Assembly (NCBI GenBank): GCA_021787665.1
Contig: JAJYLN010000003.1
Span: 80,502 to 144,501, forward strand
DNA length: 64,000 nucleotides
Origin: a bacterium
GTDB lineage: Bacteria; JAMCPX01
Reading direction: 5' to 3'
In this document: positions 1-8,092 of the stretch, in pieces
How positions within the stretch are numbered: the first letter of the stretch is position 1
Layout of the letters: each line of letters opens with the position of its first letter
The notes under the pieces: model-generated
Database searches by the model: none
Seen by the model: the letters and a program-made list of their open reading frames with translations, nothing else
Told to the model about the DNA's origin: nothing
Position numbers and translations under genes: made by a program

Positions 1-2012
1 AGCTCCTTGCTTACCTTATCGATGGTGACAACCCTGACGATGTCCTTGTACTTCTCGTCGAACAGCGCCATAGCCCCCTCTTTGACCGCGTCCTCCAGGG
101 ACGAGAAGTTGACGACTACCTCGTGGTTCTCCCGTATCCACTGATTGACCTGGGACTCGACCTTCAGGACCTCCTCTGCGGTAACAGCGCGGCCGAGGGT
201 AAAGTCGAACCGCAGCCTTAATGGGCCTACGTACGAGCCGGCCTGCGTTATACCGGGGTCTATTAGGCTGCGCAACGCTGCCTGGAGCAGGTGGGTCGCG
301 GTATGGTGGAGGGCCGTTGCCTGGCGCCCCTCCCTGTTCACGGCGAGCTCCGCGTTCTGGCCCCGAGCAAAGCGCCCCTTCTCCACCTTTCCGATGTGTG
401 CTATGATGCCTTCTACCGGCCTTATGGTGTCCCTGACAGAAAACCTGTTCGGACCTGCGGAAATCGTGCCGGTGTCACCGGCCTGACCACCGGACTCCGC
501 ATAGAACGGCGTCTCCTTGAAGACGAGGATGCCTTCCTCGCCTTCGCCGAGCTCTTCCACGTACTGGCCCTCCCGCATGATCCACTGGACCGGCGTCTTC
601 AGCGATAGTCTCCGGTACCCGATGAACTCCGTCGGGCCGGAGGCCTGCACGATCTGCTCGTACAACGATAGGTCCTTGGTCTCTATGGCTTTCCCGAACT
701 TGCTGGCGCCCCTTGCCTTCTGTCTCTGCTCCTCCATGAGCACCGCGAACCGGTCACTATCAACCGTCATACCGTTTTCTTTCGCGATATCGGAAAGGAT
801 GTCGATGGGGAAGCCGTAGGTGTCATAGAGTTTGAAGGCGAAGGCACCGTCTATGGCCGTACCACCGGACGACCGCATGCCGGCGAGCCTGTCCTCGATA
901 AAGGAAAGACCTCTCTCGAGCGTAACGAGGAACCTGCCTTCCTCCTCCTTGATCGTGGACTGGATGAGCCGCCGCTGCTTGCCGAGATACGCGTAGGTGT
1001 CGCTGTACGGTCCGATGATTGCATCCACTGCTGTATGGAGCCTTGGCTCTTTCATGCCGACCATGAACGCGTACCGCAGCGCACGCCTTAGAATCCTCCT
1101 CAGGACGTAGCCCCGCTGCTCATTGGACGGCAGCACACCGTCGCCGATGAGGAACACGGATGCCCTGAGGTGGTCCGCAATCACCCTGAGCGCGGTGCCG
1201 GAAAAGGAACCGGGGTCATAGCCCACGTGCAGGATGTCTTCCAGCGACCTGAGGATGTCCCTGAAGATGTCGATGTCGTAGTTGCTCGTCACCCCTGCGA
1301 TCACCGCACTGATCCTCTCGAGTCCCATCCCGGTGTCGATGCTCGGCTTCGGCAGCGCGATGAGCGTGCCGTCCTGCTGCCTGTTGTATTGCATGAACAC
1401 GAGGTTCCATATCTCGAGGTACCTGTCGCACGCGCACCCCACCCCGCAGTCCGGGTCCTTGCATTGCACGGCTTCGCCCTGATCGAAGATGATCTCCGAG
1501 CACGGTCCGCAGGGACCGGTATCGCCCATGGACCAGAAGTTATCCTTCGCGTCCATCCTCACGATCCGCGCCGCGGGAATGCCGATGTTCTTGTTCCACA
1601 GGTGGTACGCCTCGTCGTCATCCTTGAAGGTCGTGATCCACAGCCTCTCCGGGGGCAGCTTGAACTCCCGGGTAAGGAGCTCCCATGCGAAGCGTATGGC
1701 GTCCTCCTTGAAGTAGTCGCCGAAGGAAAAATTGCCGAGCATCTCAAAAAAGGTGTGGTGCCTCGCGGTATAACCGACGTTCTCGAGGTCGTTATGCTTC
1801 CCCCCTGCCCTCACGCACTTCTGCGAGGTACAGGCCCTCGCGTAGTCCGCCCGGTCCTCGCCCGTGAAGAACCTCTTGAACTGTACCATGCCTGCGTTGG
1901 TAAACAGCAGGGTGGGGTCGTTCCGGGGAACGAGGGAAGAACTTGGTACAAGCCTGTGTCCCTGCGAGGTGAAGTACCTGAGGAAGGTATCTCTGATCTC
2001 TTTAGTGTTCAC
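1..2012 (-). CDS. alaS: Alanine--tRNA ligase (partial, C-terminus beyond left edge)
   Basis: AlaRS charges tRNA-Ala in the cytoplasm and hydrolyses mischarged Ser or Gly. About 670 of the usual ~870 residues are visible. The N-terminus has the class II signature (LVPRNDPTLLFTNAGM, then GGKHNDLENVGYTARHHTFF), and the editing-domain zinc motif HTATH lies at residues ~569-573 (about 291-305), where E. coli AlaRS has it. I chose the GTG at 2012 because the protein then begins at the family's usual place; no strong ribosome binding site is visible. It starts 3 bp after the pilT stop, so it is the last visible gene of the pgpA-thpR-recA-pilT operon. The final C-Ala domain is off the window. Confidence 0.96.
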   Translation of the reverse strand, partial: MNTKEIRDTFLRYFTSQGHRLVPSSSLVPRNDPTLLFTNAGMVQFKRFFTGEDRADYARACTSQKCVRAGGKHNDLENVGYTARHHTFFEMLGNFSFGDYFKEDAIRFAWELLTREFKLPPERLWITTFKDDDEAYHLWNKNIGIPAARIVRMDAKDNFWSMGDTGPCGPCSEIIFDQGEAVQCKDPDCGVGCACDRYLEIWNLVFMQYNRQQDGTLIALPKPSIDTGMGLERISAVIAGVTSNYDIDIFRDILRSLEDILHVGYDPGSFSGTALRVIADHLRASVFLIGDGVLPSNEQRGYVLRRILRRALRYAFMVGMKEPRLHTAVDAIIGPYSDTYAYLGKQRRLIQSTIKEEEGRFLVTLERGLSFIEDRLAGMRSSGGTAIDGAFAFKLYDTYGFPIDILSDIAKENGMTVDSDRFAVLMEEQRQKARGASKFGKAIETKDLSLYEQIVQASGPTEFIGYRRLSLKTPVQWIMREGQYVEELGEGEEGILVFKETPFYAESGGQAGDTGTISAGPNRFSVRDTIRPVEGIIAHIGKVEKGRFARGQNAELAVNREGRQATALHHTATHLLQAALRSLIDPGITQAGSYVGPLRLRFDFTLGRAVTAEEVLKVESQVNQWIRENHEVVVNFSSLEDAVKEGAMALFDEKYKDIVRVVTIDKVSKE

Positions 2013-2015
2013 CGA

Positions 2016-3167
2016 TCAAAACTTCTCTATCTTGAAGTCTTCTTCCTTGGCAGGGCCTGACTTCTTGTCGAAGTCTTCCCACGTCATGTCCGAGCTCGAG
2101 GTGATGCCCTTTACTCTCAGGGCAAAGTCATCCGGGTTCGTGGACTGCTTCAGAGCTTCCTCGTAGGTAACGAGGCTCTGCCGGAAGAGTTGGAGCAAGG
2201 ACTGGTCGAAGGTCTGCATGCCGTAGGTCGTGAACCCCTTCGCGATAGTGTCGACAATCTCCGTTACCCGCTCCTCATCCGCAACGAGCTCCTTTATCCT
2301 CGCGGTCGCTATCATGACCTCGACCGCCGGCACCCTGCCCTTGTTGTCCGCCTTGGGTACGAGTCTCTGGGATATGACGGCCTTCAGAATGGAGGAGAGC
2401 TGGAGCCGCACTGCCTTCTGCTGGTACGGGGGAAATATGGAGATGATCCTGTTTATCGTCTCCTTCGCATCGAGGGTGTGCAGCGTACTGAACACGAGGT
2501 GACCGGTCTCTGCGGCGGTGATGGCCGTCTCAATAGTCTCGAAGTCCCTCATCTCTCCGACGAGAATGACGTCCGGGTCCTCCCGGAGGGCGCTCCGGAG
2601 CGCCGTGGCAAAGCCCTGCGTATCGACCCCGAGCTCACGCTGGTTCACGATGCTCCTCTTGTCCCTGAGCAGGTACTCGATGGGGTCCTCTATGGTGATG
2701 ATGTGGCAGGTCCTGTTGCCGTTGATATAGTCTATCATCGAGGCAAGGGACGTGGACTTTCCGCTCCCGGTCGTTCCGGTGACCAGCACGAGCCCCCGCT
2801 GCTCCATCGCTATCTTCTCGATGACTTTGGGCAGGTTCAACTGCTCGAACGAGGGCACCCCGAAAGGGATGACCCTGAACACGCTCCCAATCGTGCCCCG
2901 CTGTTGGAACACGTTGACCCTGAATCTGCCGAGCCCCGGCACGCCGTAGGCCATGTCAAGCTCGTACGTGGACTTAAACTTCTCGCGCTGCTGCGGCGTC
3001 ATGATGCCGAAGGTCATCTTACCGAGCTCCTCCGGTGAGAGCCTCGGCGCCTCCTTGTACGGCACCAGCGAGCCGTTTACCCTGAATATGGGCGGCAGCC
3101 CGGCCTTCAGGTGTATATCCGAAGCATTCGCCTTGATCGCGACCTTCAGGATGTCGTTCAGTTCCAT
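2016..3167 (-). CDS. pilT: Type IV pilus twitching ATPase, PilT/PilU family
   Basis: A hexameric cytoplasmic ATPase that powers pilus retraction. The 383 residues hold Walker A GTTGSGKST (131-139), an Asp box around ITIEDPIEY (157-165), Walker B ILVGEMRD (201-208) and a His box TGHLVFSTLHT (221-231). After residue 288, where PilT normally has AIRNLIREGK, this protein reads RIKELVADEERVTE followed by GMQTFDQ, so it may be a PilU-like or functionally divergent paralogue. There is also an extra ~40-residue hydrophilic tail. The ATG directly abuts the recA stop. No pilB or pilC lies in the window. Family assignment is firm; the PilT or PilU role is not. Confidence 0.92.
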   Translation of the reverse strand: MELNDILKVAIKANASDIHLKAGLPPIFRVNGSLVPYKEAPRLSPEELGKMTFGIMTPQQREKFKSTYELDMAYGVPGLGRFRVNVFQQRGTIGSVFRVIPFGVPSFEQLNLPKVIEKIAMEQRGLVLVTGTTGSGKSTSLASMIDYINGNRTCHIITIEDPIEYLLRDKRSIVNQRELGVDTQGFATALRSALREDPDVILVGEMRDFETIETAITAAETGHLVFSTLHTLDAKETINRIISIFPPYQQKAVRLQLSSILKAVISQRLVPKADNKGRVPAVEVMIATARIKELVADEERVTEIVDTIAKGFTTYGMQTFDQSLLQLFRQSLVTYEEALKQSTNPDDFALRVKGITSSSDMTWEDFDKKSGPAKEEDFKIEKF

Positions 3168-4211
3168 CTATGCCTTCTCCTGTTCCTTCTTTTGTTCTTT
3201 CCCGTTTTTTATAAGACCGTAATGCTGCCGAATTTTCTCTTCTATCCTGGCGGATATCTCCGGGTGTTCTCTCAGGAACAGCCTCGTGTTGTCCCTGCCC
3301 TGGCCGATGCGCTCGTTGTTGAAGGTATACCACGCGCCGCTCTTATCTATTGCCTTGATCTCAGCCCCGATGTCAATGATCTCGCCGATCCTCGATATAC
3401 CCTCGCCGTAGTATATATCGAACTCGCTCTCCCGGAAGGGCGGTGCGACCTTGTTCTTGACGATTTTCACCTTGGTCCTGGTGCCGATGATGGAATCGCC
3501 CTCTTTGATATTGCTCACACGCCGTATGTCCACCCGCACCGACGCGTAGAACTTCAGTGCGTTGCCCCCGGTCGTGGTCTCCGGGTTGCCGAAGAACACG
3601 CCGATCTTCATCCGTATCTGGTTGGTGAATATGACGGTCGTCTGCGTCTTGCTGATGTTCGCCGTGAGCTTGCGGAGCGCCTGCGACATCAGCCGTGCCT
3701 GCGCACCCATTTGTGCATCACCCATCTCGCCCTCGAGCTCGGCCCTGGGCACGAGGGCAGCGACGGAGTCTATCACGACGATGTCCATGGCGCCGCTGCG
3801 CACGAGCGTGTCCGTTATCTCGAGCGCCTGCTCACCGGAGTCCGGCTGGGACACGAGCAGCTCGTCGATGTTGACCCCCAGCTTCTTCGCATAATTTACA
3901 TCGAGGGCGTGTTCCGCATCTATGAACGCGGCGATACCGCCCGTTTTCTGCGCCTCGGCGATGATGTGGAGCGTGAGGGTCGTCTTGCCGGAGGACTCCG
4001 GACCGAAGATCTCAACGACCCTGCCCTTGGGGATACCACCCACGCCCAGGGCCACGTCGAGACCGAGCGAGCCGGTCGGTATCACGGGCGTATCCACTAT
4101 CGCCCCGGTCGTACCGAGCTTCATGATGCTGCCCTTGCCGAACTGCTTTTCGATGTTGAGAAGGGCCATGTCGAGAGCCTTCTTCTTACTCTGGGTATCG
4201 ATAATGGTCAT
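3168..4211 (-). CDS. recA: Recombinase RecA
   Basis: RecA forms ATP-dependent filaments on single-stranded DNA, drives strand exchange and triggers LexA cleavage. The 347 residues carry Walker [10 protein letters not shown] (70-78), the VVIDSVAAL core motif and the NQIRMKIGV loop-2 region. The C-terminal tail is a short mixed Lys/Glu/Gln run rather than the strongly acidic tail of E. coli RecA. The start overlaps the thpR stop by 4 bp and the stop abuts pilT, so it is cotranscribed. Linkage to pgpA and thpR is common, although cinA, often found here, is absent. See the palindrome at 5384-5402 for possible operon control. Confidence 0.98.
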   Translation of the reverse strand: MTIIDTQSKKKALDMALLNIEKQFGKGSIMKLGTTGAIVDTPVIPTGSLGLDVALGVGGIPKGRVVEIFGPESSGKTTLTLHIIAEAQKTGGIAAFIDAEHALDVNYAKKLGVNIDELLVSQPDSGEQALEITDTLVRSGAMDIVVIDSVAALVPRAELEGEMGDAQMGAQARLMSQALRKLTANISKTQTTVIFTNQIRMKIGVFFGNPETTTGGNALKFYASVRVDIRRVSNIKEGDSIIGTRTKVKIVKNKVAPPFRESEFDIYYGEGISRIGEIIDIGAEIKAIDKSGAWYTFNNERIGQGRDNTRLFLREHPEISARIEEKIRQHYGLIKNGKEQKKEQEKA

Positions 4212-4822
4212 ACTGCCTCCTTTTTCAGGGCTACCTCATACAGCGGGAGGTATACGGCGCCCTTTGGCCCCAGTATACTTTGGAACAGCACCGCCCTGTC
4301 AACTGGCGAGGTGCCTATGATCTGATCATCCCACATCTCCCTGACTTTTTCAAGCGGACCGGCCCTGCCTGCAGGCACCACGCCCGCAGGGTCACTGAGT
4401 CTGGCAACGGTTATGTGCGCGGAGAACGATCTGTTCTCCCTGTTTATGTCACCTATGGTACCCTCTATCCGTCCGGCGAGCGCCCGGACCTGATCGGCCT
4501 GTCGTACGCCTATCCACAGGACCCTTGGCCCCGTGACGGACGGGAACGCCCCGATGCCACAGAGGTCTATACGAAAGGCCCTCATGTCTTTCAGCGCATC
4601 CAGTGCGCCCTGCGCACGCAGGACATCGTGCTCGTCTATATCGCCGAGGAACTTCAGCGTGAGATGGATGCCGTCCCTGCTGACCCATCTGACGGCTTTC
4701 CATGCGCTGCGTACCGCAGCGTCCTTCTGTCGGGCCCCGGAGGCCCTCAGTGTGTCCATGACCTCGACCACCGCGGACTTGGCCGCGTCTCCAACAGGGA
4801 CTGCGATGAACGCCCTTACCAT
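4208..4822 (-). CDS. thpR: RNA 2',3'-cyclic phosphodiesterase (LigT/ThpR, 2H family)
   Basis: This family hydrolyses 2',3'-cyclic phosphate RNA ends and has in vitro tRNA-ligase-like activity. The 204-residue protein shows both HxT motifs of the 2H phosphoesterase fold: HLT at 53-55 and HIT at 136-138, the spacing expected for ThpR. It lies between pgpA (3 bp gap) and recA (4 bp overlap) and must be translationally coupled in that operon. No clear ribosome binding site precedes the ATG, which also argues for coupling to pgpA translation. The cellular role is not well established for the family. Confidence 0.93.
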   Translation of the reverse strand: MVRAFIAVPVGDAAKSAVVEVMDTLRASGARQKDAAVRSAWKAVRWVSRDGIHLTLKFLGDIDEHDVLRAQGALDALKDMRAFRIDLCGIGAFPSVTGPRVLWIGVRQADQVRALAGRIEGTIGDINRENRSFSAHITVARLSDPAGVVPAGRAGPLEKVREMWDDQIIGTSPVDRAVLFQSILGPKGAVYLPLYEVALKKEAV

Positions 4823-4825
4823 CGT

Positions 4826-5299
4826 TCAGACCGTCAGGTAAAAGAAGATCAGGATGCGGGCTGCTATGCTCGCATAGACGGCCGCAACCACGTCGTCGAG
4901 CATGACTCCGATCCCGCCGTGCACGTTCTTGTCCACATAGGACGCGGGGAAGGGCTTGAGGATGTCGAAGGCCCTGAAACAGAGAAAGGCGATCAGGAGG
5001 GCGGCCGGCCCCGGGTGTAGGAAGAGCATGACCATGTACATGCCCGCGATCTCGTCTATCACGATCCTGCTGCTGTCCTGCTGACCGAGGATCTTCTCCG
5101 CCACCCCTGCCACGTACGTTCCGACAAAGAGCAGGCCAGCCAGCAACGCCAGCGACTGGTAAACACCCAGCCAGCGCGCGGCACCATAGGCGAGCACAGC
5201 GCCCAGCACGCTTCCGAACGTGCCGGGCGCAAAAGGCACGAAACCCACGAACATACCCGTGGCAAAGAACAGAACAACAGTGTTGTACAGTCTTTTCAT
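4826..5299 (-). CDS. pgpA: Phosphatidylglycerophosphatase A
   Basis: An inner-membrane phosphatase that converts phosphatidylglycerophosphate to phosphatidylglycerol. At 157 residues it has normal PgpA length, with the N-terminal FVPFAPGTFGSVLG signature, the acidic VIDEIAG motif and the conserved GGIGVMLDDVVA segment near the end, plus several hydrophobic helices. An AGGAGAG ribosome binding site precedes the ATG. It is the first gene of the leftward operon and has a promoter-like sequence at 5338-5366. The upstream step of the same pathway, pgsA, lies far away at 46.6 kb. Confidence 0.94.
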   Translation of the reverse strand: MKRLYNTVVLFFATGMFVGFVPFAPGTFGSVLGAVLAYGAARWLGVYQSLALLAGLLFVGTYVAGVAEKILGQQDSSRIVIDEIAGMYMVMLFLHPGPAALLIAFLCFRAFDILKPFPASYVDKNVHGGIGVMLDDVVAAVYASIAARILIFFYLTV

Positions 5300-5337
5300 T
5301 CTCTCCTGGCTCCTAGAGCTTTATACGAATATATTTT

Positions 5338-5366
5338 ATATTAATCCTATCGTGGATCGCTGTCAA
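5338..5366 (-). promoter_or_regulatory. Putative sigma-70 promoter of the pgpA-thpR-recA-pilT-alaS operon
   Basis: On the minus strand a perfect TTGACA (5366-5361) is followed after 17 bases by TAATAT (5343-5338), 39 bp before the pgpA start codon. Spacing is ideal and the -10 box matches four of six consensus positions. Predicted by eye only. Confidence 0.55.
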
Positions 5367-5383
5367 GGGCGATGGGAGAAAGA

Positions 5384-5402
5384 GGGACAGTTGCCCTGTC
5401 TC
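5384..5402. promoter_or_regulatory. Inverted repeat upstream of the recA operon promoter
   Basis: GGGACAG-TTGCC-CTGTCTC has two 7-base arms with one mismatch. It lies 18 bp upstream of the -35 box of the operon that contains recA. It could be a repressor site, with LexA the obvious candidate, but it does not match the E. coli LexA box and could instead be a repeat remnant. Confidence 0.3.
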
Positions 5403-5480
5403 ATATTCGGGACAAACATAGGAAAGAGATCATCACCCTAATCAAGGGACGTATGCCCTCAGGCATACGGTCTTCATAGC

Positions 5481-6458
5481 TCAACCGAGGATGTCCTTGT
5501 AAAACTCTTCTTCCTTTATGGCCTGGATAAGGAGCATGTCCGCAACCATGCGGAAGTCTGGCACCTGCGACTCGCTTATTTCCTTGAGGACGGCGGAGAT
5601 ATCGGTCCACCGGGCCGCGATCTGTCCCATCGCAGCCACCGGCCTCTTACCCGCGAACTCTTGGAGGGCCTCCGTATACATCTTCCTGAACCCGCCCCCG
5701 CCGGTGCCCCTCTTCTCCATCACCTGATACGCGAACCGGGCGAGCCACTTCCAGTCATGCAGCTCTTTCCATTCGACGACCTTCTTGGAGGCGAGTTGCA
5801 TGCCCTTCACGCCGTACCCTTCGAAACCGTCTTGATCCAGCATGCTCTTCGCGTTCTCCCTCGCTGCATCGGCCAGGAGCTTCTTCTTCTGCGGAATTGC
5901 GGCCGGCTCCGCCACCGGCGTAAAATGTGCCTGCGTGCCTTCGGGAAAATCCCCGTGCATAACGCCTTCGAGCAGTGCGTCGAGTGAACACATGGTCAGC
6001 CCCTTCCGCTCGGTATCGGATATGTATGCCGTACCGCCCTCGAGGTCGTACCCCCAGAGAACGACTACGTGTCCGGGGAAATGCGTCTTACTTTTGTAAT
6101 AATCGAGGTAAAAGATGTCCGTCCTCAGGAGCACGGGCGCTCCGCTGTCTATGCTGGTCACCAGGGCGGAGCGCAGATCTTCCTTCGAACCTGCCGTGTG
6201 CCACTGGAATGCCGCTCCTATGTTCCTGAAAAAGACCTCCTCGATGTCCCTAGACCTGAAGTGCATTAACCTCGCCGGGGTCAGGCCCTCGATGTACCAG
6301 AACCCGAGGCCTGCCCCTGCGCAGAAGCACTCGGGCTCTGTCAGCGCGTGACCGTAGAAACGCATGAGGTCGGCAAGTGCCGTTGACGCACAGTGCCTCC
6401 CGGGGACATGGACCCAGTCTTTGATGATGCTCTGACCCATGAAAAAGAGTGTAAACAC
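5481..6458 (-). CDS. BtrH N-terminal domain protein (papain-like fold, DUF4872-type)
   Basis: The 325 residues resemble the BtrH_N/DUF4872 family, related to C39-like cysteine peptidases and to butirosin BtrH, an acyltransferase. Visible landmarks are RHCAS (His22-Cys23), GAGLGFWYIEGLTP (49-62) and a later His in FPGHVVVLWGYD (H130), consistent with a Cys-His catalytic pair. The GTG at 6458 is only one base from GGAGG, whereas the in-frame ATG at 6440 (MGQSIIKDW) is 19 bases away, so the true start is uncertain; 6440 looks more natural. There is no signal peptide and no operon partner: the gene stands alone. Whether it is a peptidase or an acyltransferase cannot be told from sequence. Confidence 0.72.
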   Translation of the reverse strand: MFTLFFMGQSIIKDWVHVPGRHCASTALADLMRFYGHALTEPECFCAGAGLGFWYIEGLTPARLMHFRSRDIEEVFFRNIGAAFQWHTAGSKEDLRSALVTSIDSGAPVLLRTDIFYLDYYKSKTHFPGHVVVLWGYDLEGGTAYISDTERKGLTMCSLDALLEGVMHGDFPEGTQAHFTPVAEPAAIPQKKKLLADAARENAKSMLDQDGFEGYGVKGMQLASKKVVEWKELHDWKWLARFAYQVMEKRGTGGGGFRKMYTEALQEFAGKRPVAAMGQIAARWTDISAVLKEISESQVPDFRMVADMLLIQAIKEEEFYKDILG

Positions 6459-6493
6459 ACCTCCGCCTGATCGTGCAACCGTTTTTTATCATG

Positions 6494-6550
6494 TCGGTGT
6501 TGCAAGGGCCCGCAGTACTGGCCCTACGCCGGCCCGCAATGGCCATGAGG
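6494..6550. repeat. Dispersed hairpin repeat, copy A
   Basis: This ~57 bp segment is about 80% identical by eye to 29122-29178. It can fold: TTGC (6500-6503) pairs with GCAA (6536-6539), and GGGCC (6506-6510) with GGCCC (6531-6535). The loop contains TACTGGCCCTAC, similar in the other copy. It occupies the 316 bp gap between the BtrH_N gene and the response regulator; apart from this and the promoter at 6718 I see nothing else in that gap. See the finding on this repeat. Confidence 0.55.
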
Positions 6551-6717
6551 TAAGGCAGTAGATGCCGGCATGTTTTTTTTGCAGGTGATTCCGACCATGT
6601 GGCCCCCCCTCTATCAAGCGAGAAACTGAAAAGAGTTCCTCTCCAATCATTGCATAGTATTGCTCCAAATGAGCCTTGTAGCACGCCTGAGATAGACATG
6701 AAAAAAGAGAGACAGCC

Positions 6718-6747
6718 TTGACACAGGTTCGAGGTGTGTGCTACTGA
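6718..6747 (+). promoter_or_regulatory. Possible promoter for the response regulator gene
   Basis: A perfect TTGACA (6718-6723) is followed after 18 bases by the poor -10 box TACTGA (6742-6747), 27 bp upstream of the start at 6775. The weak -10 box suggests an activated promoter or a false match. Confidence 0.3.
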
Positions 6748-6774
6748 GATCGCAACCGGTACGAAGGAGGAATT

Positions 6775-7962
6775 ATGGCGAAAAAGATTCTACTCGCTGA
6801 CGATTCGATAACTATCCAGAAGGTTATTTCGATAACCTTCTCGCCCCCGGACTACGAGATTTCCATCGTCGACAACGGTAACGATGCGATAAAGAAGACG
6901 ACCGAGGCGAGACCGGATATCGTCCTGACCGACATCGTCATGCCGGGGAAGAATGGGTACGAGGTATGCGACGCCATAAAGAGCAACGCGGGTCTTCAGG
7001 GTATACCCGTTCTCCTGCTGACGGGCGCTTTTGAGGCATTCGATGAACAGAAGGCCCGGCAATCAGGCGCCGATGCATGGCTCTCGAAGCCGTTCGAGAC
7101 ACAGACGCTGATCGATAAGGTCACCGCCCTGCTCTCGAAGCCGGCGGTCAAAAAGCCTGTGGAGGCGAAGCCCCATGCCGCAAAGCCAGCAGCCCCACCG
7201 CCGCCCCCGGCACCGCCATCGTCAAGACCCGGTATGCCGCCTCCCCCTCCGCCGAGGAAGCCTGCTCCGGCGAGTGCCCCGCTACCGCCTCCCCCTCCGA
7301 AGCCTGCAAAGAGCGCACCTATAGAGGCTGTCGAGGGAATACAGGAGCTCTCTTCGGAAGAGACATTCGGGGTCACCGGAGACACGATCGGTGACGAATC
7401 TGGCTGGGAAACCATACCACTCGGCGAGAGCAAGCCAGCACCTGTTCAGACTGAGGAAAAGTCAGACGAACCCGCGGGAGAAGAGTCTCCGTTAGAGGGT
7501 TTGGAAGGCATGTCCGCTAAGCCGCTCGAAGGACCGTCCCTGTCAAAAGAATCGGAAGAGGAAGAGCTTTCGGTAGGCTTCGGTGACCTCGAGGCGGCCA
7601 TGGAAGAAGAGGCGCCGAAAGAGGAAGTCCAAGCGCCGGAGGAACCGTACCAGAAGACGTACGATACAAGAGACCTGTCCGACGTCGTCGAAGAGGAGGC
7701 CGTGGCCGCTAACGAAGCCGCACCTCCGGCCGGCCTGAGCAAGGAAGAGCTCCTGGAACTGGCATCAAACAAGATAACAGGCTTGCTCCAGTCCATGCTG
7801 CCGGATAAGCTCGACGAGGTCATACGACAGACGGTAGAGATGAAGGTTGACACGATCGTGCGGGAAGTCGCTGAGAAGATCCTATGGGAAGTCGTACCCG
7901 CCCTGACGGAGACAATGATAAAAGAGGAAATACAAAGACTTAAGACGAAGAAGAAGCCGTGA
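6775..7962 (+). CDS. Response regulator with proline-rich linker and helical C-terminus
   Basis: Residues 1-125 form a CheY-like receiver with acidic pocket D9/D10, phosphoacceptor D53 in VLTDIVMPG, T83 and K105 (SKPF). Residues ~128-185 are very rich in Pro and Ala, including several runs of five or more Pro. A long acidic low-complexity segment follows, then ~75 C-terminal residues predicted to be amphipathic helices (LLQSMLPDKLDEVIRQ...). No DNA-binding or enzymatic output domain is seen, so the output is probably by protein contact, as in some motility regulators. A GGAGG ribosome binding site precedes the ATG. No histidine kinase is adjacent. Function beyond phospho-receiver is unknown. 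Confidence 0.85.
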   Translation: MAKKILLADDSITIQKVISITFSPPDYEISIVDNGNDAIKKTTEARPDIVLTDIVMPGKNGYEVCDAIKSNAGLQGIPVLLLTGAFEAFDEQKARQSGADAWLSKPFETQTLIDKVTALLSKPAVKKPVEAKPHAAKPAAPPPPPAPPSSRPGMPPPPPPRKPAPASAPLPPPPPKPAKSAPIEAVEGIQELSSEETFGVTGDTIGDESGWETIPLGESKPAPVQTEEKSDEPAGEESPLEGLEGMSAKPLEGPSLSKESEEEELSVGFGDLEAAMEEEAPKEEVQAPEEPYQKTYDTRDLSDVVEEEAVAANEAAPPAGLSKEELLELASNKITGLLQSMLPDKLDEVIRQTVEMKVDTIVREVAEKILWEVVPALTETMIKEEIQRLKTKKKP

Positions 7963-7994
7963 CCTTTTAGTCAACAGAACCGACTTACACATGC

Positions 7995-8018
7995 AGGGGC
8001 GGTCCGAAAACCGCCCCT
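7995..8018. repeat. Palindromic intergenic repeat, GGGGC...GCCCC type, copy 1
   Basis: AGGGGCGGT and ACCGCCCCT arms flank a 6-base loop, followed by AC. The same frame of arms (GGGC...GCCCCTAC) recurs at 57885-57912. It lies between the response regulator and valS. No T-run follows, so it is a poor terminator; such elements are common dispersed repeats in bacteria. Confidence 0.55.
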
Positions 8019-8092
8019 ACGCATTTGCAAGGTACGTTCCCTGCACAAATGTTTCAGCTTTTAATTCCTCTGTGGTATACAGGATGACCAAC

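Noticed and set aside
1170-2060. Long plus-strand ORF (296 aa)
   Set aside because: Antisense shadow of alaS; composition is typical of a complementary frame (Arg/His/Val/Pro rich) with no motifs.
5450-5467. Terminator after the BtrH_N gene
   Set aside because: GTATGCC/GGCATAC can pair but there is no T-run on the minus strand.
7195-7320. Possible tandem repeat array or CRISPR-like element
   Set aside because: It is the coding region for the proline-rich linker of the response regulator. No CRISPR array was seen anywhere.
7991-8092. Upstream start of valS (extra 34 residues)
   Set aside because: It translates a palindromic repeat and has no ribosome binding site; ATG 8093 fits the family.
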